NCBI RefSeq assembly: GCF_001425905.1
Contig: NZ_LMDY01000016.1
Span: 149,625-213,624, forward strand
Direction of reading: 5' to 3'
Origin: Methylibium sp. Root1272
GTDB taxonomy: Bacteria > Pseudomonadota > Gammaproteobacteria > Burkholderiales > Burkholderiaceae_C
DNA: 64,000 nucleotides
Position numbers and translations under genes: made by a program. Each line of letters starts with the position of its first letter. Within the stretch, counting starts at the first letter, position 1. The notes beneath the pieces were generated by a model. It worked only from the letters and a program-made list of their open reading frames with translations. It was not told the DNA's origin and searched no databases. Of the stretch, positions 1 to 8,713 are shown piece by piece.

Positions 1-669
1 CAGGCTGCCAGCCTGCAGGAGACCGCGGCCTCGATGGAAGAGATGAATGCGACGGTGAAGGCCAACGCCGACACGGCGCGCCAGGCCATCCAGCTCGCCG
101 GCTCCGCCAGCGGTGCGGCGGAGAAGGGGGGTCAGGTCGTCGGCCAGGTGGTCGCGACGATGGACGACATCACCGCCAGCTCGCGGCAGATCGCCGACAT
201 CATCGGCGTCATCGACGGCATCGCCTTCCAGACCAACATCCTGGCGCTGAACGCGGCGGTCGAGGCCGCGCGTGCCGGCGAGCAGGGACGAGGCTTCGCG
301 GTGGTGGCCAGCGAGGTGCGCAACCTCGCGCAGCGCAGCGCCAGCGCCGCGAAGGAGATCAAGGAACTCATCGGTGCCAGCGTCGAGAAGGTCGAGGTGG
401 GCACCCGTCTGGTGGGCGATGCGCGGGCGTCGATGGACGACATCGTGGTCCAGGTCAAGCGCGTGTCCGACCTGATCTCGGAGATCGGGGCGGCCACCAT
501 CGAGCAGACCACCGGCATCGGCCAGGTCAGTACCGCGGTGTCGCAACTCGACCAGGCCACCCAGCAGAACGCGGCACTCGTCGAAGAGAGCGCCGCCGCC
601 GCCGACAGCCTGAAGCAGCAGGCTTCGAAGCTGGCGTCGGTGGTGAGCGTCTTCAAGCTGGCCGCCTGA
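1..669 (+). CDS. Methyl-accepting chemotaxis protein, C-terminal part (5' end outside window)
   Basis: The reading frame is open from base 1, so the sensor part and N-terminus lie off the left edge. The 222 visible residues are a chemoreceptor signalling domain: long alanine/glutamate-rich coiled coil around the highly conserved hairpin tip ([20 protein letters not shown], bases about 226-288), which contacts CheA and CheW. The end lacks the NWETF pentapeptide that binds CheR/CheB, so adaptation enzymes must act without that tether. The ligand cannot be inferred. The 3' end overlaps the convergent small gene by 17 bases. Confidence 0.95.
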   Translation, partial: QAASLQETAASMEEMNATVKANADTARQAIQLAGSASGAAEKGGQVVGQVVATMDDITASSRQIADIIGVIDGIAFQTNILALNAAVEAARAGEQGRGFAVVASEVRNLAQRSASAAKEIKELIGASVEKVEVGTRLVGDARASMDDIVVQVKRVSDLISEIGAATIEQTTGIGQVSTAVSQLDQATQQNAALVEESAAAADSLKQQASKLASVVSVFKLAA

Positions 670-943
670 CGGGCATCGGCGGCGCGGGCCGCTTTGCGCG
701 GGATTGCGCGTGGCGACCCGCCGCGCCGGTCCCGGGTGCCGTCGCAGCGGGCTCGGGCGACTCGTCCCCCGAGCCCGCTCGCACCGGGGCCGCGTCGACG
801 TTCATCGGCAGCGTGGAGAACACGGTCTTGTGCAGCGTGCTGGCCAGCATCGCCGCGATGAAGCAGGCCAGGATCAGATGCCCGGCGAAGCTCGCGCGCG
901 GCGGAGCCGCCCGTTCGGCAGGGCGTGACGTGTCGGCGCTCAT
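653..943 (-). CDS. Small single-pass membrane protein, hypothetical
   Basis: 96 residues with one hydrophobic segment at about 19-42 ([14 protein letters not shown]) followed by a proline/alanine/arginine-rich tail. I do not recognise a family. The ATG overlaps the stop of the upstream methyltransferase in an ATGA arrangement (940-943), which argues for translation by coupling in one transcript. The C-terminal part runs 17 bases into the convergent chemoreceptor gene and is low complexity. It is possibly a membrane partner of the methyltransferase, but nothing in the sequence shows this. Confidence 0.5.
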   Translation of the reverse strand: MSADTSRPAERAAPPRASFAGHLILACFIAAMLASTLHKTVFSTLPMNVDAAPVRAGSGDESPEPAATAPGTGAAGRHAQSRAKRPAPPMPVRRPA

Positions 944-2007
944 CGGCGCACCTCGTAGATCAGGTTGAAAGGCGTCTCGGCGGCGCGCCGGAACTGCGTG
1001 AAACCCGCCTTGCGGAACACGTCGGCCAGGCGCTTCGGCCCCGCCTGCGCACCGAGCACGAGCGTGCCGCCCTCGGAGATCGCGTGGGCGCAGCAGATCA
1101 GCGACGAGCCGGCGTAGAACAGCTGGCCCACCGTCGACAGGTTGTCCTCGACGCGGTCGTTCGCGAACGGCTCGACCAGCAGCACCGTGCCGCCCGGTGC
1201 CAGCGTTTCAGCGGCGTGCCGCGCGGCGGCCACCGGGTCGCCCAGGTCGTGCAGGGTGTCGAAGAAGCAGATCAGGCCGTAGCGATGGTCGGGGTAGCTC
1301 ACCGCGCTGGCGGCGGAGAAGTCCACCCGCTGCGCGGCGCCGGCCGCCGCCGCATGGCGCCGTGCCTCGGCGAGCGATGCCGCGTGCGTGTCGAAGCCGA
1401 AGAAGCGCGAGTTCGGGAACGCCTGGGCCATCAGCAAGGTCGAGTGGCCGTGGCCGCAGCCCACGTCGGCCACCGCGATGCCGGCCTCGAGCCGCGCCAC
1501 CACACCGTCGAGCGCCGGCAACCACTGCGACACGAGGCTCGCGCGGTAGCCGTTGCGGTAGAACGCCGCCACGCCGCAGGCCATGCGTGCGTCGTGCTCG
1601 CCCCAGGCGACGCCGCGGCCGCTGCGGAAGGCGTCGAGCGCCTTGGATTCATCGGCCCACATCGCGGCCGGCACGTTCCAGGCCTGCGGGAGGTAGACGG
1701 GGCTGTCCTCGTCGGCCAGCACCATTGCGTGCTCGGGTGACAGCTCGTAGGTGTCGCTGACCGCGTGGTAGCCGAGGTAGCCGGCTGCGGCCTGCGCGTT
1801 CAACCACTCGCGCACGTAGCGCTCGGCGCAGCCGGCGCGCTTGGCGACCTCCTTGGCGCTCAGGGGGCCGGCACCGGCCAGGGCCCGGTAGAGCCCGAGC
1901 TTGCTGCCCAGGCTGACCATCACGCCGGTGTAGGCGGCGGCCACGTCGCCGACGGCGCGCATCGCGAAGGCTTCGACCTTCGCTGTATCGATCACGGGGG
2001 TGTCCAT
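940..2007 (-). CDS. Class I SAM-dependent methyltransferase with winged-helix N-terminus
   Basis: 355 residues. Residues about 30-100 resemble the helical/winged-helix dimerisation domain of the Rv2258c/O-methyltransferase-like group (LYRALAG...AKEVAKRAGCAERYVREWL). A Rossmann methyltransferase domain follows, with SAM motif I DVGCGHG at 181-187 and a motif-IV-like FFDTLHDL. The reading frame is open for 43 codons further upstream, but MDTPVID at 2007 fits where homology starts and follows a purine-rich GAGAGGAAATC stretch. The substrate is unknown. It is divergent from the GlxA-type regulator at 2075, a plausible regulator of it. Confidence 0.85.
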   Translation of the reverse strand: MDTPVIDTAKVEAFAMRAVGDVAAAYTGVMVSLGSKLGLYRALAGAGPLSAKEVAKRAGCAERYVREWLNAQAAAGYLGYHAVSDTYELSPEHAMVLADEDSPVYLPQAWNVPAAMWADESKALDAFRSGRGVAWGEHDARMACGVAAFYRNGYRASLVSQWLPALDGVVARLEAGIAVADVGCGHGHSTLLMAQAFPNSRFFGFDTHAASLAEARRHAAAAGAAQRVDFSAASAVSYPDHRYGLICFFDTLHDLGDPVAAARHAAETLAPGGTVLLVEPFANDRVEDNLSTVGQLFYAGSSLICCAHAISEGGTLVLGAQAGPKRLADVFRKAGFTQFRRAAETPFNLIYEVRR

Positions 2008-2074
2008 CGTTTGATTTCCTCTCTCGCCACAGGGCGCGGTTGAACAGTGCACGCATGTTGGCGAGACGCGCCGA

Positions 2075-3178
2075 TTGATGGCAGAGCTGAAATCGCCCAA
2101 GATCGGTCCGTTCGTGCCACCAGCCCGCCGCACCATGCCTTCACGTTCGAGCCTCGCGCCATCGCCCGCCCGCCCGGCCGGCCTTCACATCTCGTTGCTG
2201 GCGGTGCCCGATGCGGCGCTTTCCACGCTCGCGGGCATCTACGACGTGATGAACGTGCGGGCCCTCAGGGGCTCGCCGGCCGGCACCGCGAGCCAGCCGT
2301 TTCGTGTCGACATCGTCGGCGAGTCGGTCGGCCCGCTGGACCTCGCCAGCGGCGTGCCGATCCAGGTGCAGCGATCGATCGACAGCATCGAGACGAGCGA
2401 CATCGTGATCGTGCCGTCGCTGTTCGTCTCCGGGGCGGGTTGGCAGAGCGGACGCTATCCGCGCCTGGTCGCCTGGCTGCAGCGCATGCACGAGCGCGGC
2501 GCGCTGCTGTGCTCGGCGTGCTCGGGCATCTTCCTGCTGGCCGAGACCGGGCTGTTCGATGGCAGGGACGCCACCGTGCACTTCGGCTACGCCCGGGAAT
2601 TCGCTGCCGCGCATCCGGCCGTGACGATCCATCCGGAGCGCGTGTTGGTGGTCTCGGGCTCGCGAGAGGAACTGGTCAGCTCGGGCGCGTCGACGACCTG
2701 GCACGACATGGTGCTGTACCTGATCGCGCGCCATGCCGGTGCCGCCGAAGCGCAGGAGGTGGCCCGCCTGTATGCGCTGCAATGGCACCATGATGGGCTT
2801 GCACCGTACATCAGCTTCGACGGCAAGGTCGATCATGGCGACGCCGAGATCGAGGGCGCGCAGCGCTGGCTGACCACGCACTTCCCGGTCGCCAACCCGG
2901 TGGAGGAGATGATCAAGCGCTCCACGCTCGCCGAGCGCACCTTCAAGCGCCGCTTCACCGCGGCGACGGGCATCGCGCCGATCGCCTACGTGCAGCGCCT
3001 GCGCATCGAGGATGCCAAGCGCCGCCTCGAACGCACCGATGCGCCGGTCGACGACATCAGCTGGCGCGTCGGCTACGAAGACGCCGCCTTCTTCCGGCGC
3101 CTGTTCAAGCGCATCACCGGTCTGGCGCCCGGCGCCTACCGCAAACGCTTTCGCATCCCCGAGTTCGCGCGGCCATAG
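2075..3178 (+). CDS. GlxA/FtrA-type transcriptional regulator (DJ-1/PfpI plus AraC HTH)
   Basis: 367 residues. An N-terminal class I glutamine-amidotransferase/DJ-1-like domain (about 35-215) keeps the nucleophile-elbow cysteine in LCSACSGIFLLAETG. The C-terminal AraC double helix-turn-helix occupies about 260-360 (ERTFKRRFTAATGIAP, ISWRVGYEDAAFFRRLFKR). Such proteins usually regulate amine or carbon catabolism genes, and the amidotransferase domain acts as a sensor rather than an enzyme. It is transcribed away from the methyltransferase with a 67-bp gap. An alternative ATG lies at 2135; the domain starts after both, so the exact start is open. Confidence 0.85.
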   Translation: MMAELKSPKIGPFVPPARRTMPSRSSLAPSPARPAGLHISLLAVPDAALSTLAGIYDVMNVRALRGSPAGTASQPFRVDIVGESVGPLDLASGVPIQVQRSIDSIETSDIVIVPSLFVSGAGWQSGRYPRLVAWLQRMHERGALLCSACSGIFLLAETGLFDGRDATVHFGYAREFAAAHPAVTIHPERVLVVSGSREELVSSGASTTWHDMVLYLIARHAGAAEAQEVARLYALQWHHDGLAPYISFDGKVDHGDAEIEGAQRWLTTHFPVANPVEEMIKRSTLAERTFKRRFTAATGIAPIAYVQRLRIEDAKRRLERTDAPVDDISWRVGYEDAAFFRRLFKRITGLAPGAYRKRFRIPEFARP

Positions 3179-3246
3179 GCCCCTAGAATCCGCCCGGTCC
3201 GCGCCGCGGGCGAATGATTTCCCAACTCCCGGTATCCGAAGACCCC

Positions 3247-3687
3247 ATGGCAACTGCTAAGAAGACCGCAACCAAGTCCCTGATCAAGAAGGCCGCCCCC
3301 ACCAAGAAGGCGGCTCCTGCCAAGAAGGCCGTCAAGGCGGCTGCTCCCGCAAAGGCCGCGGCCGGTCCGCTGAAGCCCATCAAGACGGCGCTCAACAAGA
3401 CCAGCCTGATCGCCCACCTGGCGGAAGTCGCCGCGGTCGACACCAAGGCCGTCAAGGCCGTGATCGCCTCGCTCGAAGCCACCATCCTGGCCTCGGTGCA
3501 CAAGAAGGGCCTGGGTTCGTTCACCTTGCCGGGCCTGCTGAAGGTCAACGTGATCAACGTGCCGGCCAAGAAGAAGCGCACCGGCATCGACCCCTTCACC
3601 AAGCAGGAACGTGTCTTCGCGGCCAAGCCCGCCACGGTCAAGATCAAGACCCGCGCGCTGAAGAAGCTGAAGGACGCCGCGCTCTGA
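3247..3687 (+). CDS. HU-family DNA-binding protein with histone H1-like N-terminal tail
   Basis: 146 residues in two parts. Residues 1-45 are lysine/alanine/proline repeats (KKAAPTKKAAPAKKA) like the tails of eukaryotic H1 and bacterial HctB/AlgP proteins. Residues 50-146 are an HU/IHF fold (KTSLIAHLAEVAAVDTKAV, GLGSFTLPGLLKVNVI), with the basic beta-arm around KKKRTGIDPFTKQERVF. HU family members are usually about 90 residues, so the tail is an addition. Expected role: nucleoid compaction. The ATG at 3247 was chosen because the tail repeats begin there; an upstream ATG at 3214 adds 11 unrelated residues. A strong hairpin follows the gene. Confidence 0.9.
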   Translation: MATAKKTATKSLIKKAAPTKKAAPAKKAVKAAAPAKAAAGPLKPIKTALNKTSLIAHLAEVAAVDTKAVKAVIASLEATILASVHKKGLGSFTLPGLLKVNVINVPAKKKRTGIDPFTKQERVFAAKPATVKIKTRALKKLKDAAL

Positions 3688-3729
3688 TCTGAAACGATCA
3701 CCGCGCTCGATCTCCTCGTCGAGCGTCCA

Positions 3730-3761
3730 GCCGGCGGTGGCACCGAGGTGCCACCGCCGGC
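3730..3761 (+). terminator. Hairpin terminator after the HU-like gene
   Basis: Perfect 14-bp stem (GCCGGCGGTGGCAC at 3730-3743 pairing with 3748-3761) with a CGAG loop, followed by the pyrimidine-rich TTCTCTTCTT. It lies 43 bases after the stop codon and fits an intrinsic terminator. Confidence 0.8.
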
Positions 3762-3812
3762 TTCTCTTCTTGTGCAGGTCGCGTCGGCCATCGATGCACG
3801 AATCGCCGGTGC

Positions 3813-3818
3813 TACATT
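3813..3818 (+). promoter_or_regulatory. Candidate -10 element (TACATT) for the methyltransferase gene
   Basis: TACATT ends 9 bases before the ATG at 3828, so a transcript would start within a few bases of the start codon. The same spacing recurs at other genes in this window. No convincing -35 was found. Confidence 0.35.
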
Positions 3819-3827
3819 GAAGGAACG

Positions 3828-4613
3828 ATGCAGACCCAGCCTGCGCAGGCGCACGGCGACCGCGAACTCCTCGACCTGAATCGTCGCTTCTACGACTCGC
3901 TCTGGTCCGGCGCCCGCCTGATCGAGCCCCGGCGCTTCAACACCTGGCCGCTGGTGCAGTCGCTGTTGCCTCGACCGGGGCGACGGCTCGAAGTGGCGCC
4001 CGGACTGCGGCCGCGCCTGCCGATCGAGGGCACGCAGTTCGTCGACATCAGCGCCCCGGCGCTCGGCAAGCTTCGCGAACGCGGCGCGCAGGTGGTGTTC
4101 GGTGAGGTGACCGCACTGCCGTTCACGGAGGCCTCCTTCGATCTGGTGTGTGCCCTCGACATCATCGAGCACGTGGACGACGAGGATGGCGCGTTGTCGG
4201 AGTTGTCGCGCGTGGCGAAGCCGGGCGCGGCCGTGCTGATCTCGACGCCGCTGCACCCCGAGCAATGGACGTCGTTCGACGACTTCGTCGGCCACAAGCG
4301 CCGCTACGAGCCCGAACGCCTGCTCACCAAGCTGGCGCAACACCATCTGCTGCTGGAGCGCAGTGCGGTGTTCGGCATGCAGCCGCCGTCGTCGCGCCTG
4401 GTCGACCTGGGCATGTGGTGGCTCGCTCACCGTCGCGAGCGGGCCCTGTGGTGGTACAACAAGGTGCTGATGCCGCTCGGCCTGCGGTTCCAGAAGGAAC
4501 TGCGCTTCGTGCCCGGCATGATCCCGACGGCCGGTGTCGACGAGGTGCTGCTCGTGTGCCGAAGAACGGCGCCGCCTCGGCAAGAATCCACACCCACCGA
4601 CTCTTCGGTGTAA
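3828..4613 (+). CDS. Class I SAM-dependent methyltransferase (Methyltransf_11 type)
   Basis: 261 residues. Recognisable elements are the truncated SAM-binding region LEVAPGLRPRLP (a degenerate motif I), ISAPALGKLRERG, the motif ALPFTEASFDLVCALDIIEHV and VLISTPLHPEQW, typical of the UbiE/type-11 branch. Motif I lacks the usual GxGxG, which could weaken SAM binding or mark a diverged subfamily. The C-terminal half contains a hydrophobic WWLAHRRERALWWYNKVLMPLGL stretch that may sit on a membrane. Substrate unknown. It is monocistronic between the HU terminator and the next candidate promoter. Confidence 0.8.
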   Translation: MQTQPAQAHGDRELLDLNRRFYDSLWSGARLIEPRRFNTWPLVQSLLPRPGRRLEVAPGLRPRLPIEGTQFVDISAPALGKLRERGAQVVFGEVTALPFTEASFDLVCALDIIEHVDDEDGALSELSRVAKPGAAVLISTPLHPEQWTSFDDFVGHKRRYEPERLLTKLAQHHLLLERSAVFGMQPPSSRLVDLGMWWLAHRRERALWWYNKVLMPLGLRFQKELRFVPGMIPTAGVDEVLLVCRRTAPPRQESTPTDSSV

Positions 4614-4642
4614 CGCCGCCCGAAGCGGGCCAGCGTCCTTCC

Positions 4643-4648
4643 TACACT
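4643..4648 (+). promoter_or_regulatory. Candidate -10 element (TACACT) for the small gene at 4656
   Basis: TACACT ends 7 bases before the ATG at 4656, placing the likely transcription start at or next to the start codon. This matches the arrangement before purN. Confidence 0.35.
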
Positions 4649-4655
4649 GCGCGTC

Positions 4656-4928
4656 ATGCAAAACGGCGCCCCCCTCGCGACCCCCGGCCATCCCATCGAC
4701 GGTGCCAGGAAGACCCACGCTGCGACGAGCCAGTCTGTCGCGGACGAGCGCCCGCCGGCGGGCGAGGCGATGCTCGAGCTGATCGGCCTGATCGCCATCG
4801 CGGTGGCGGCGGCTGCGGTGTACTTCGGGGCCCGCAGGACGCGCAAGGACCGGACCGGCGGTGCGGGCGAGTCGCACGAGAAGCGGGCGCGGCGCCGCGC
4901 CGCGCCGCGGCCGTCGACCTACGGCTGA
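4656..4928 (+). CDS. Hypothetical small protein with one membrane segment
   Basis: 90 residues with a single hydrophobic segment at about 39-58 (MLELIGLIAIAVAAAAVYFG) followed by a very basic tail (RRTRKDRTGG...KRARRRAAPRP). No family recognised. A TACACT element just upstream gives the frame some support, but several overlapping frames are also open here. An internal ATG at 4770 would give a shorter form that starts with the membrane segment. The interval 4614-5086 holds nothing else that I can support. Confidence 0.35.
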   Translation: MQNGAPLATPGHPIDGARKTHAATSQSVADERPPAGEAMLELIGLIAIAVAAAAVYFGARRTRKDRTGGAGESHEKRARRRAAPRPSTYG

Positions 4929-5086
4929 TCCCTCGTCCGATCGTCGTCGCGGTGAGCGAGTTGGCTCGCCGCGATGCAGGGTAGTTCCCTAGGCGCCTTC
5001 CTCCCGGGCTCTGTGCGAGAGTCGGTCGACGCGTTCGCCCGAGCGCGGCGCATCGCGTTCCCGATGCGCTTCCCGAGGAGAGGTCC

Positions 5087-6019
5087 ATGTACCAGCAGAA
5101 GAAGGTCATCATCAGCTGCGCCGTCACTGGCGCGGTCCACACGCCGTCGATGTCGCCCTACCTGCCGGTCACGGCCGAGGAGATCGCCGAGTCGTCGATC
5201 GCCGCCGCCGAGGCCGGCGCGGCGATCATCCACCTGCACGCGCGCGACCCCGTCACCGGCAAGCCCGACCAGCGGCCCGAGGCCTTCACACCCTTCCTGA
5301 AGACGATCAAGGCGCGCTGCGACGCCGTCGTCAACCTCACCACCGGCGGCTCGCCCTACATGACGGTGCAGGAGCGCATGCAGCCGGCGAAGGTGCTCAA
5401 GCCCGAGGTGGCCTCGATGAACATGGGCACGATGAACTTCGGCCTGTTCCCGATGCTCCAGCGCTTCAAGGAGTTCAAGCACGACTGGGAGCGACCCTAC
5501 CTGGAGGGCAGCAAGGACCTGATCTTCCGCAACACCTACGGCGATCTGGAGACCGTGCTGACCGAGCTCTCGCCCAACGAGACGCGCTACGAGTTCGAGT
5601 GCTACGACACCGCGCACCTCTACAACCTCGCGCACTTCGTCGAGCGCGGCCTGGTGAAGGCACCGTTCTTCGTGCAGACCGTGTTCGGCATCCTGGGCGG
5701 CATCGGCACCCACCCGGACGACGTGATGCACATGAAGCGCACGGCGGACCGGTTGTTCGGCGACGACTACCGCTGGTCGGTGCTGGGCGCGGGCGCCAGC
5801 CAGATGAAGATCGCCGCCATGGCCGCTGCGATGGGCGGTAACGTGCGCGTCGGGCTCGAGGACAGCCTGTGGATCGGCAAGGGACAGCTCGCGCGCTCCA
5901 ACGCCGAACAGGTGCGCCGGGTGCGCAGCATCCTCGAAGGCCTGGGGCTGGAGATCGCGACGCCCGCCGAGGCGCGCGAGATCCTGCAGCTCAAGGGTGT
6001 GGGCAAGGTGGCGTTCTGA
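5087..6019 (+). CDS. Beta-keto acid cleavage enzyme (BKACE, DUF849 family)
   Basis: 310 residues, usual length for the family. BKACE enzymes condense a beta-keto acid with acetyl-CoA and release acetoacetate plus a new CoA ester; the founding member is the 3-keto-5-aminohexanoate cleavage enzyme of lysine fermentation. The zinc ligands are visible as HLHARD (His49, His51), and NLTTGGSPYM and GVEDS-like GLEDSLW motifs are kept. The ATG at 5087 follows a GAGGAGAGG ribosome site. It is followed closely by an enoyl-CoA hydratase, suggesting a two-gene catabolic unit; the actual substrate is not shown by the sequence. Confidence 0.9.
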   Translation: MYQQKKVIISCAVTGAVHTPSMSPYLPVTAEEIAESSIAAAEAGAAIIHLHARDPVTGKPDQRPEAFTPFLKTIKARCDAVVNLTTGGSPYMTVQERMQPAKVLKPEVASMNMGTMNFGLFPMLQRFKEFKHDWERPYLEGSKDLIFRNTYGDLETVLTELSPNETRYEFECYDTAHLYNLAHFVERGLVKAPFFVQTVFGILGGIGTHPDDVMHMKRTADRLFGDDYRWSVLGAGASQMKIAAMAAAMGGNVRVGLEDSLWIGKGQLARSNAEQVRRVRSILEGLGLEIATPAEAREILQLKGVGKVAF

Positions 6020-6084
6020 GACGCTGCCGCGCACACCTGCTCGAACCGGCGGACGCCGGCCACTGATCGATGAAGGAGCCCCCG

Positions 6085-6894
6085 ATGTCCCTCTGGACTT
6101 GCACCCTGGACGACGGCGTCGTCACCGCGATCTACCGCAACCCGCCGATGAACTACTTCTGCGCCGAAGGCGCGGCCGAGCTCGGCGGGCTCATCGAGTC
6201 CTGGCGTGAGCCCGCCATCAAGGCGGTCGTGCTGTCCGGCGGCATGGCCGGCCGCTTCATCACGCACTACAGCGTCGAGGAACTGCTGTCCTATGCCGAG
6301 GACCGCACGGCCATGCGCGAGGCCGGCACGGCGCTGAACGACGGCTACCACGCCTTGCTGCTGAGCCTGCGCGACCTGCCCAAGCCGGTCATCGTGGCGA
6401 TGAACGGCGACGCGATGGGCGGCGGCTTCGAGCTGTGCCTGGCCTGCGATCTGCGGATCGCCCAGCGCGGCGATTTCCGCTTCGGCCTGCCCGAGGTCAA
6501 GCTCGGCATCCTGCCCGGCGGCAGCGGCACTCAGCGCCTGTCGCGGCTGATCGGCGCGGGCCGGGCGATCGAGTTCATCCTGCGCGGGCGCATCGTCGAG
6601 CCTGCGGTGGCGCTGGAGATGGGGCTGGTGCACGAACTCGCCGACGATGCCTTGCGGCGCGCGCAGCAGATCGCCCACGAGATGGCGCTCACGCCGCCGT
6701 TCGCGATGGCGATGGCCAAGCGCGCGGTCTACGAAGGATCGGACACGAGCCTGGCGGCCGGCCTGAAGCTCGAGGGAGAACGCTTCCTCGAGACCATGCT
6801 GTCCGACGGCAGCGTGAGCGCGATGCGCGCCTACGTGGCTCAGCCGCTGGACGCGCGCAGAGCCTGGCTGGAGAAGCCGCCGGCCGCGCGGTAG
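6085..6894 (+). CDS. Enoyl-CoA hydratase/isomerase family protein
   Basis: 269 residues of the crotonase fold. The oxyanion-hole regions are visible: VVLSGGMAGRFITHYSVEEL and MNGDAMGGGFELCLACDLRIA, then FRFGLPEVKLGILPGGSGTQRL with the glutamate that acts in hydration. I chose the ATG at 6085 because AAGGAG lies 7 bases upstream; the ATG at 6070 has no such site. It lies 65 bp after the BKACE gene in the same direction and probably processes the CoA ester that BKACE makes. Its 3' end overlaps the convergent AraC gene by 55 bp. Confidence 0.88.
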   Translation: MSLWTCTLDDGVVTAIYRNPPMNYFCAEGAAELGGLIESWREPAIKAVVLSGGMAGRFITHYSVEELLSYAEDRTAMREAGTALNDGYHALLLSLRDLPKPVIVAMNGDAMGGGFELCLACDLRIAQRGDFRFGLPEVKLGILPGGSGTQRLSRLIGAGRAIEFILRGRIVEPAVALEMGLVHELADDALRRAQQIAHEMALTPPFAMAMAKRAVYEGSDTSLAAGLKLEGERFLETMLSDGSVSAMRAYVAQPLDARRAWLEKPPAAR

Positions 6895-7859
6895 TCCTTC
6901 GGACTGCTGGCGAACTCGCGCTTGAAGATCTTGCTGAAGCTGCTGGAGTCGCCGAAGCCCCAGCGGTAGGCGATCTGCGTGATGCTCAGATGCGCGGTCT
7001 CGGCCGCGCGCAGGTCCTGGCGGCAGCGGTCCAGCCGCTGACGCCGTATCCAGGCTGCCGCCGTGGTGTCGGCACGCTCGAACAGCCGGTGCAGATGCCG
7101 CTCGGTGATGCCGCAGTCGCTCGCGACGCGGCGCGTGTCGAGTTCCGGATCGTCGAGGTGGCGGTCGATGTAGGCCATGACGCCCTGCAGCACGATCTTC
7201 CCGCTGCGCCCGGTGCAGGGCGCGGCCTGCGCACTCAGTGTGGAGGCCAGCAGCTCCACGCTGGCATGCAGCACGTGGCCCGCGTTGCCGTGCGGCAGCT
7301 CGCCGAAACGGGCGTCGAGCGAGATCAGGTGATCGACGAACAGCCGGCTCAGGCCGCCGGTGGCGTCGATCCGGCGGCCGACGAAATCACCGGCTCGCGG
7401 CAATGCCAGGTGCAGGTGGCGCTGCGGTACCGCGAGCGTGATCTGTCGCAGGCCCGCGCCGGTGACGAAGGTCATCGGCCTCGCGCTGTCCCAGAGGGCG
7501 AAACTGCCCGGCGTCAGCGTGAGCTCCTCGCCGTCGATGACCAGGCAGATCGATCCTTCGGCGATGTAGATCAGGTTGTAGAGCGCCTCGCTGTCCTGCG
7601 CCATCTCGCGCGTGCCGCGCGTGCCGACGATGCCGCCCTGCGCGGAGGTGAGGTGGGTGACGCGAAAGCCTTCGAAGCGGCCCTGGCGGATGAAGGCCGG
7701 AAAGCGGTCGCAGCGGATCGGCCGGATCGACCAGTGCAGGTGCGCGTCGATGACGAAATCGCGCCAGCAATCGAACTGCTTGTTCGGCGCCACGCGCTCC
7801 GTCGACCAGACAGCGGGATCTTCCCAGCGATCGACCAGCGATGAGATCTGCCTGTCCAC
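6840..7859 (-). CDS. AraC family transcriptional regulator (FeaR-like)
   Basis: 339 residues. The N-terminal half looks like an AraC-binding-like sensor domain (YNLIYIAEGSICLVIDGEEL, GSFALWDSARPMTF). The C-terminal double HTH at about 230-330 reads VASDCGITERHLHRLFE and ITQIAYRWGFGDSSSFSKIFKREF. The frame is open to an ATG at 7946, but GTG at 7859 has AGAGGAG 7 bases upstream and was chosen. Regulators of this shape control aromatic amine or aromatic acid catabolism. It faces the BKACE/hydratase pair tail to tail and the CMD-family gene head to head, so targets could lie on either side. Confidence 0.85.
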   Translation of the reverse strand: MDRQISSLVDRWEDPAVWSTERVAPNKQFDCWRDFVIDAHLHWSIRPIRCDRFPAFIRQGRFEGFRVTHLTSAQGGIVGTRGTREMAQDSEALYNLIYIAEGSICLVIDGEELTLTPGSFALWDSARPMTFVTGAGLRQITLAVPQRHLHLALPRAGDFVGRRIDATGGLSRLFVDHLISLDARFGELPHGNAGHVLHASVELLASTLSAQAAPCTGRSGKIVLQGVMAYIDRHLDDPELDTRRVASDCGITERHLHRLFERADTTAAAWIRRQRLDRCRQDLRAAETAHLSITQIAYRWGFGDSSSFSKIFKREFASSPKDYRAAGGFSSQALRASSG

Positions 7860-8080
7860 TTCGCGTCTCCTCTTCGCGGCCGCCAATGGCCAGGGTTCGT
7901 CCGGACGATCATAGGAGGGCTCCGCGGCGCGGCGCAATCCGCACATCCCCCGCAGGGCGGGCGATGTCAGGCCTGACCAAGTGGCAGGTCATGTGCAGCC
8001 AAGGCAGCGAGCGGCGCGCTGGCTAGGATCGCCCTGCATGCTCTGCCGACTGTCCGGCGGAGCCCACCGGAGGTTCGCCC

Positions 8081-8659
8081 ATGTTGATCAGCACCGTCGA
8101 GAAGGAAGCGCTCTCGCCCTACATGCGCAAGATCGCGGATGACCTGTATCCACGGGTCGACCCGCTGTTCATGCCGCATTTCGAGCGCTATATGGGCCTG
8201 CTGGGCAATGCGCCCGAGCATGCGGAGCGCTTCTTCCCGTACTACTTCGGCATCTGGTTCGACAACAAGCTGGGCGCCCGCATCACCGAGCTCGCGCGGC
8301 TGGCGATCGCGAACGGCACGCAGTGCCAGCTGTGCCTGGCGGTGCGCTACACGGCAGAAGTCAACGAGGCCGATGTCGCTGCCCTCCCGGGCATCGACGC
8401 GAGCACGCTGACGCCGGCGGAGCGCGCGGTGGTGCGCTTCGCGACCCATTTCGGCAACGATCACCACAAGGTCACGGCCGAGCATTTCGAGGATCTCAAG
8501 CGCCACTTCAGCGACGAGCAGATCACCGAGCTGCTGCTGTGGAGTGCGATGGCGCTGGGACTGGGGCGCATCCTCAAGGTGGCCCAGCTGGTCGATGAGA
8601 GCTGCCCGCTGCCGGCACGGGACGCGGCGGCGCGCGCCGAAACGATCGCGGCAGCCTGA
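8081..8659 (+). CDS. Carboxymuconolactone decarboxylase/AhpD-like family protein
   Basis: 192 residues, all helical in character. The AhpD-type region reads RITELARLAIANGTQCQLCLAVRY, with a CxxC pair at Cys82 and Cys85 that in the family acts as a redox or peroxidase centre. The second half (TPAERAVVRFATHFGNDHHKVTAEHF, ITELLLWSAMALGLGRILKV) matches the second family repeat. CCGGAGG sits before the ATG at 8081. It is probably an alkylhydroperoxidase-like protein or detoxifier rather than a true lactone decarboxylase. It is monocistronic and divergent from the AraC regulator. Confidence 0.8.
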   Translation: MLISTVEKEALSPYMRKIADDLYPRVDPLFMPHFERYMGLLGNAPEHAERFFPYYFGIWFDNKLGARITELARLAIANGTQCQLCLAVRYTAEVNEADVAALPGIDASTLTPAERAVVRFATHFGNDHHKVTAEHFEDLKRHFSDEQITELLLWSAMALGLGRILKVAQLVDESCPLPARDAAARAETIAAA

Positions 8660-8713
8660 GGCAGCGGCACGCGACGGGGCGCCGATGGCGGCCCCGTCGC
8701 GCCGCCTTGTCGC

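Noticed and set aside
2008-2136. Longer N-terminus for the methyltransferase at 940-2007
   Set aside because: The 43 extra residues are cysteine/arginine-rich, unlike the family, and would overlap the divergent regulator start.
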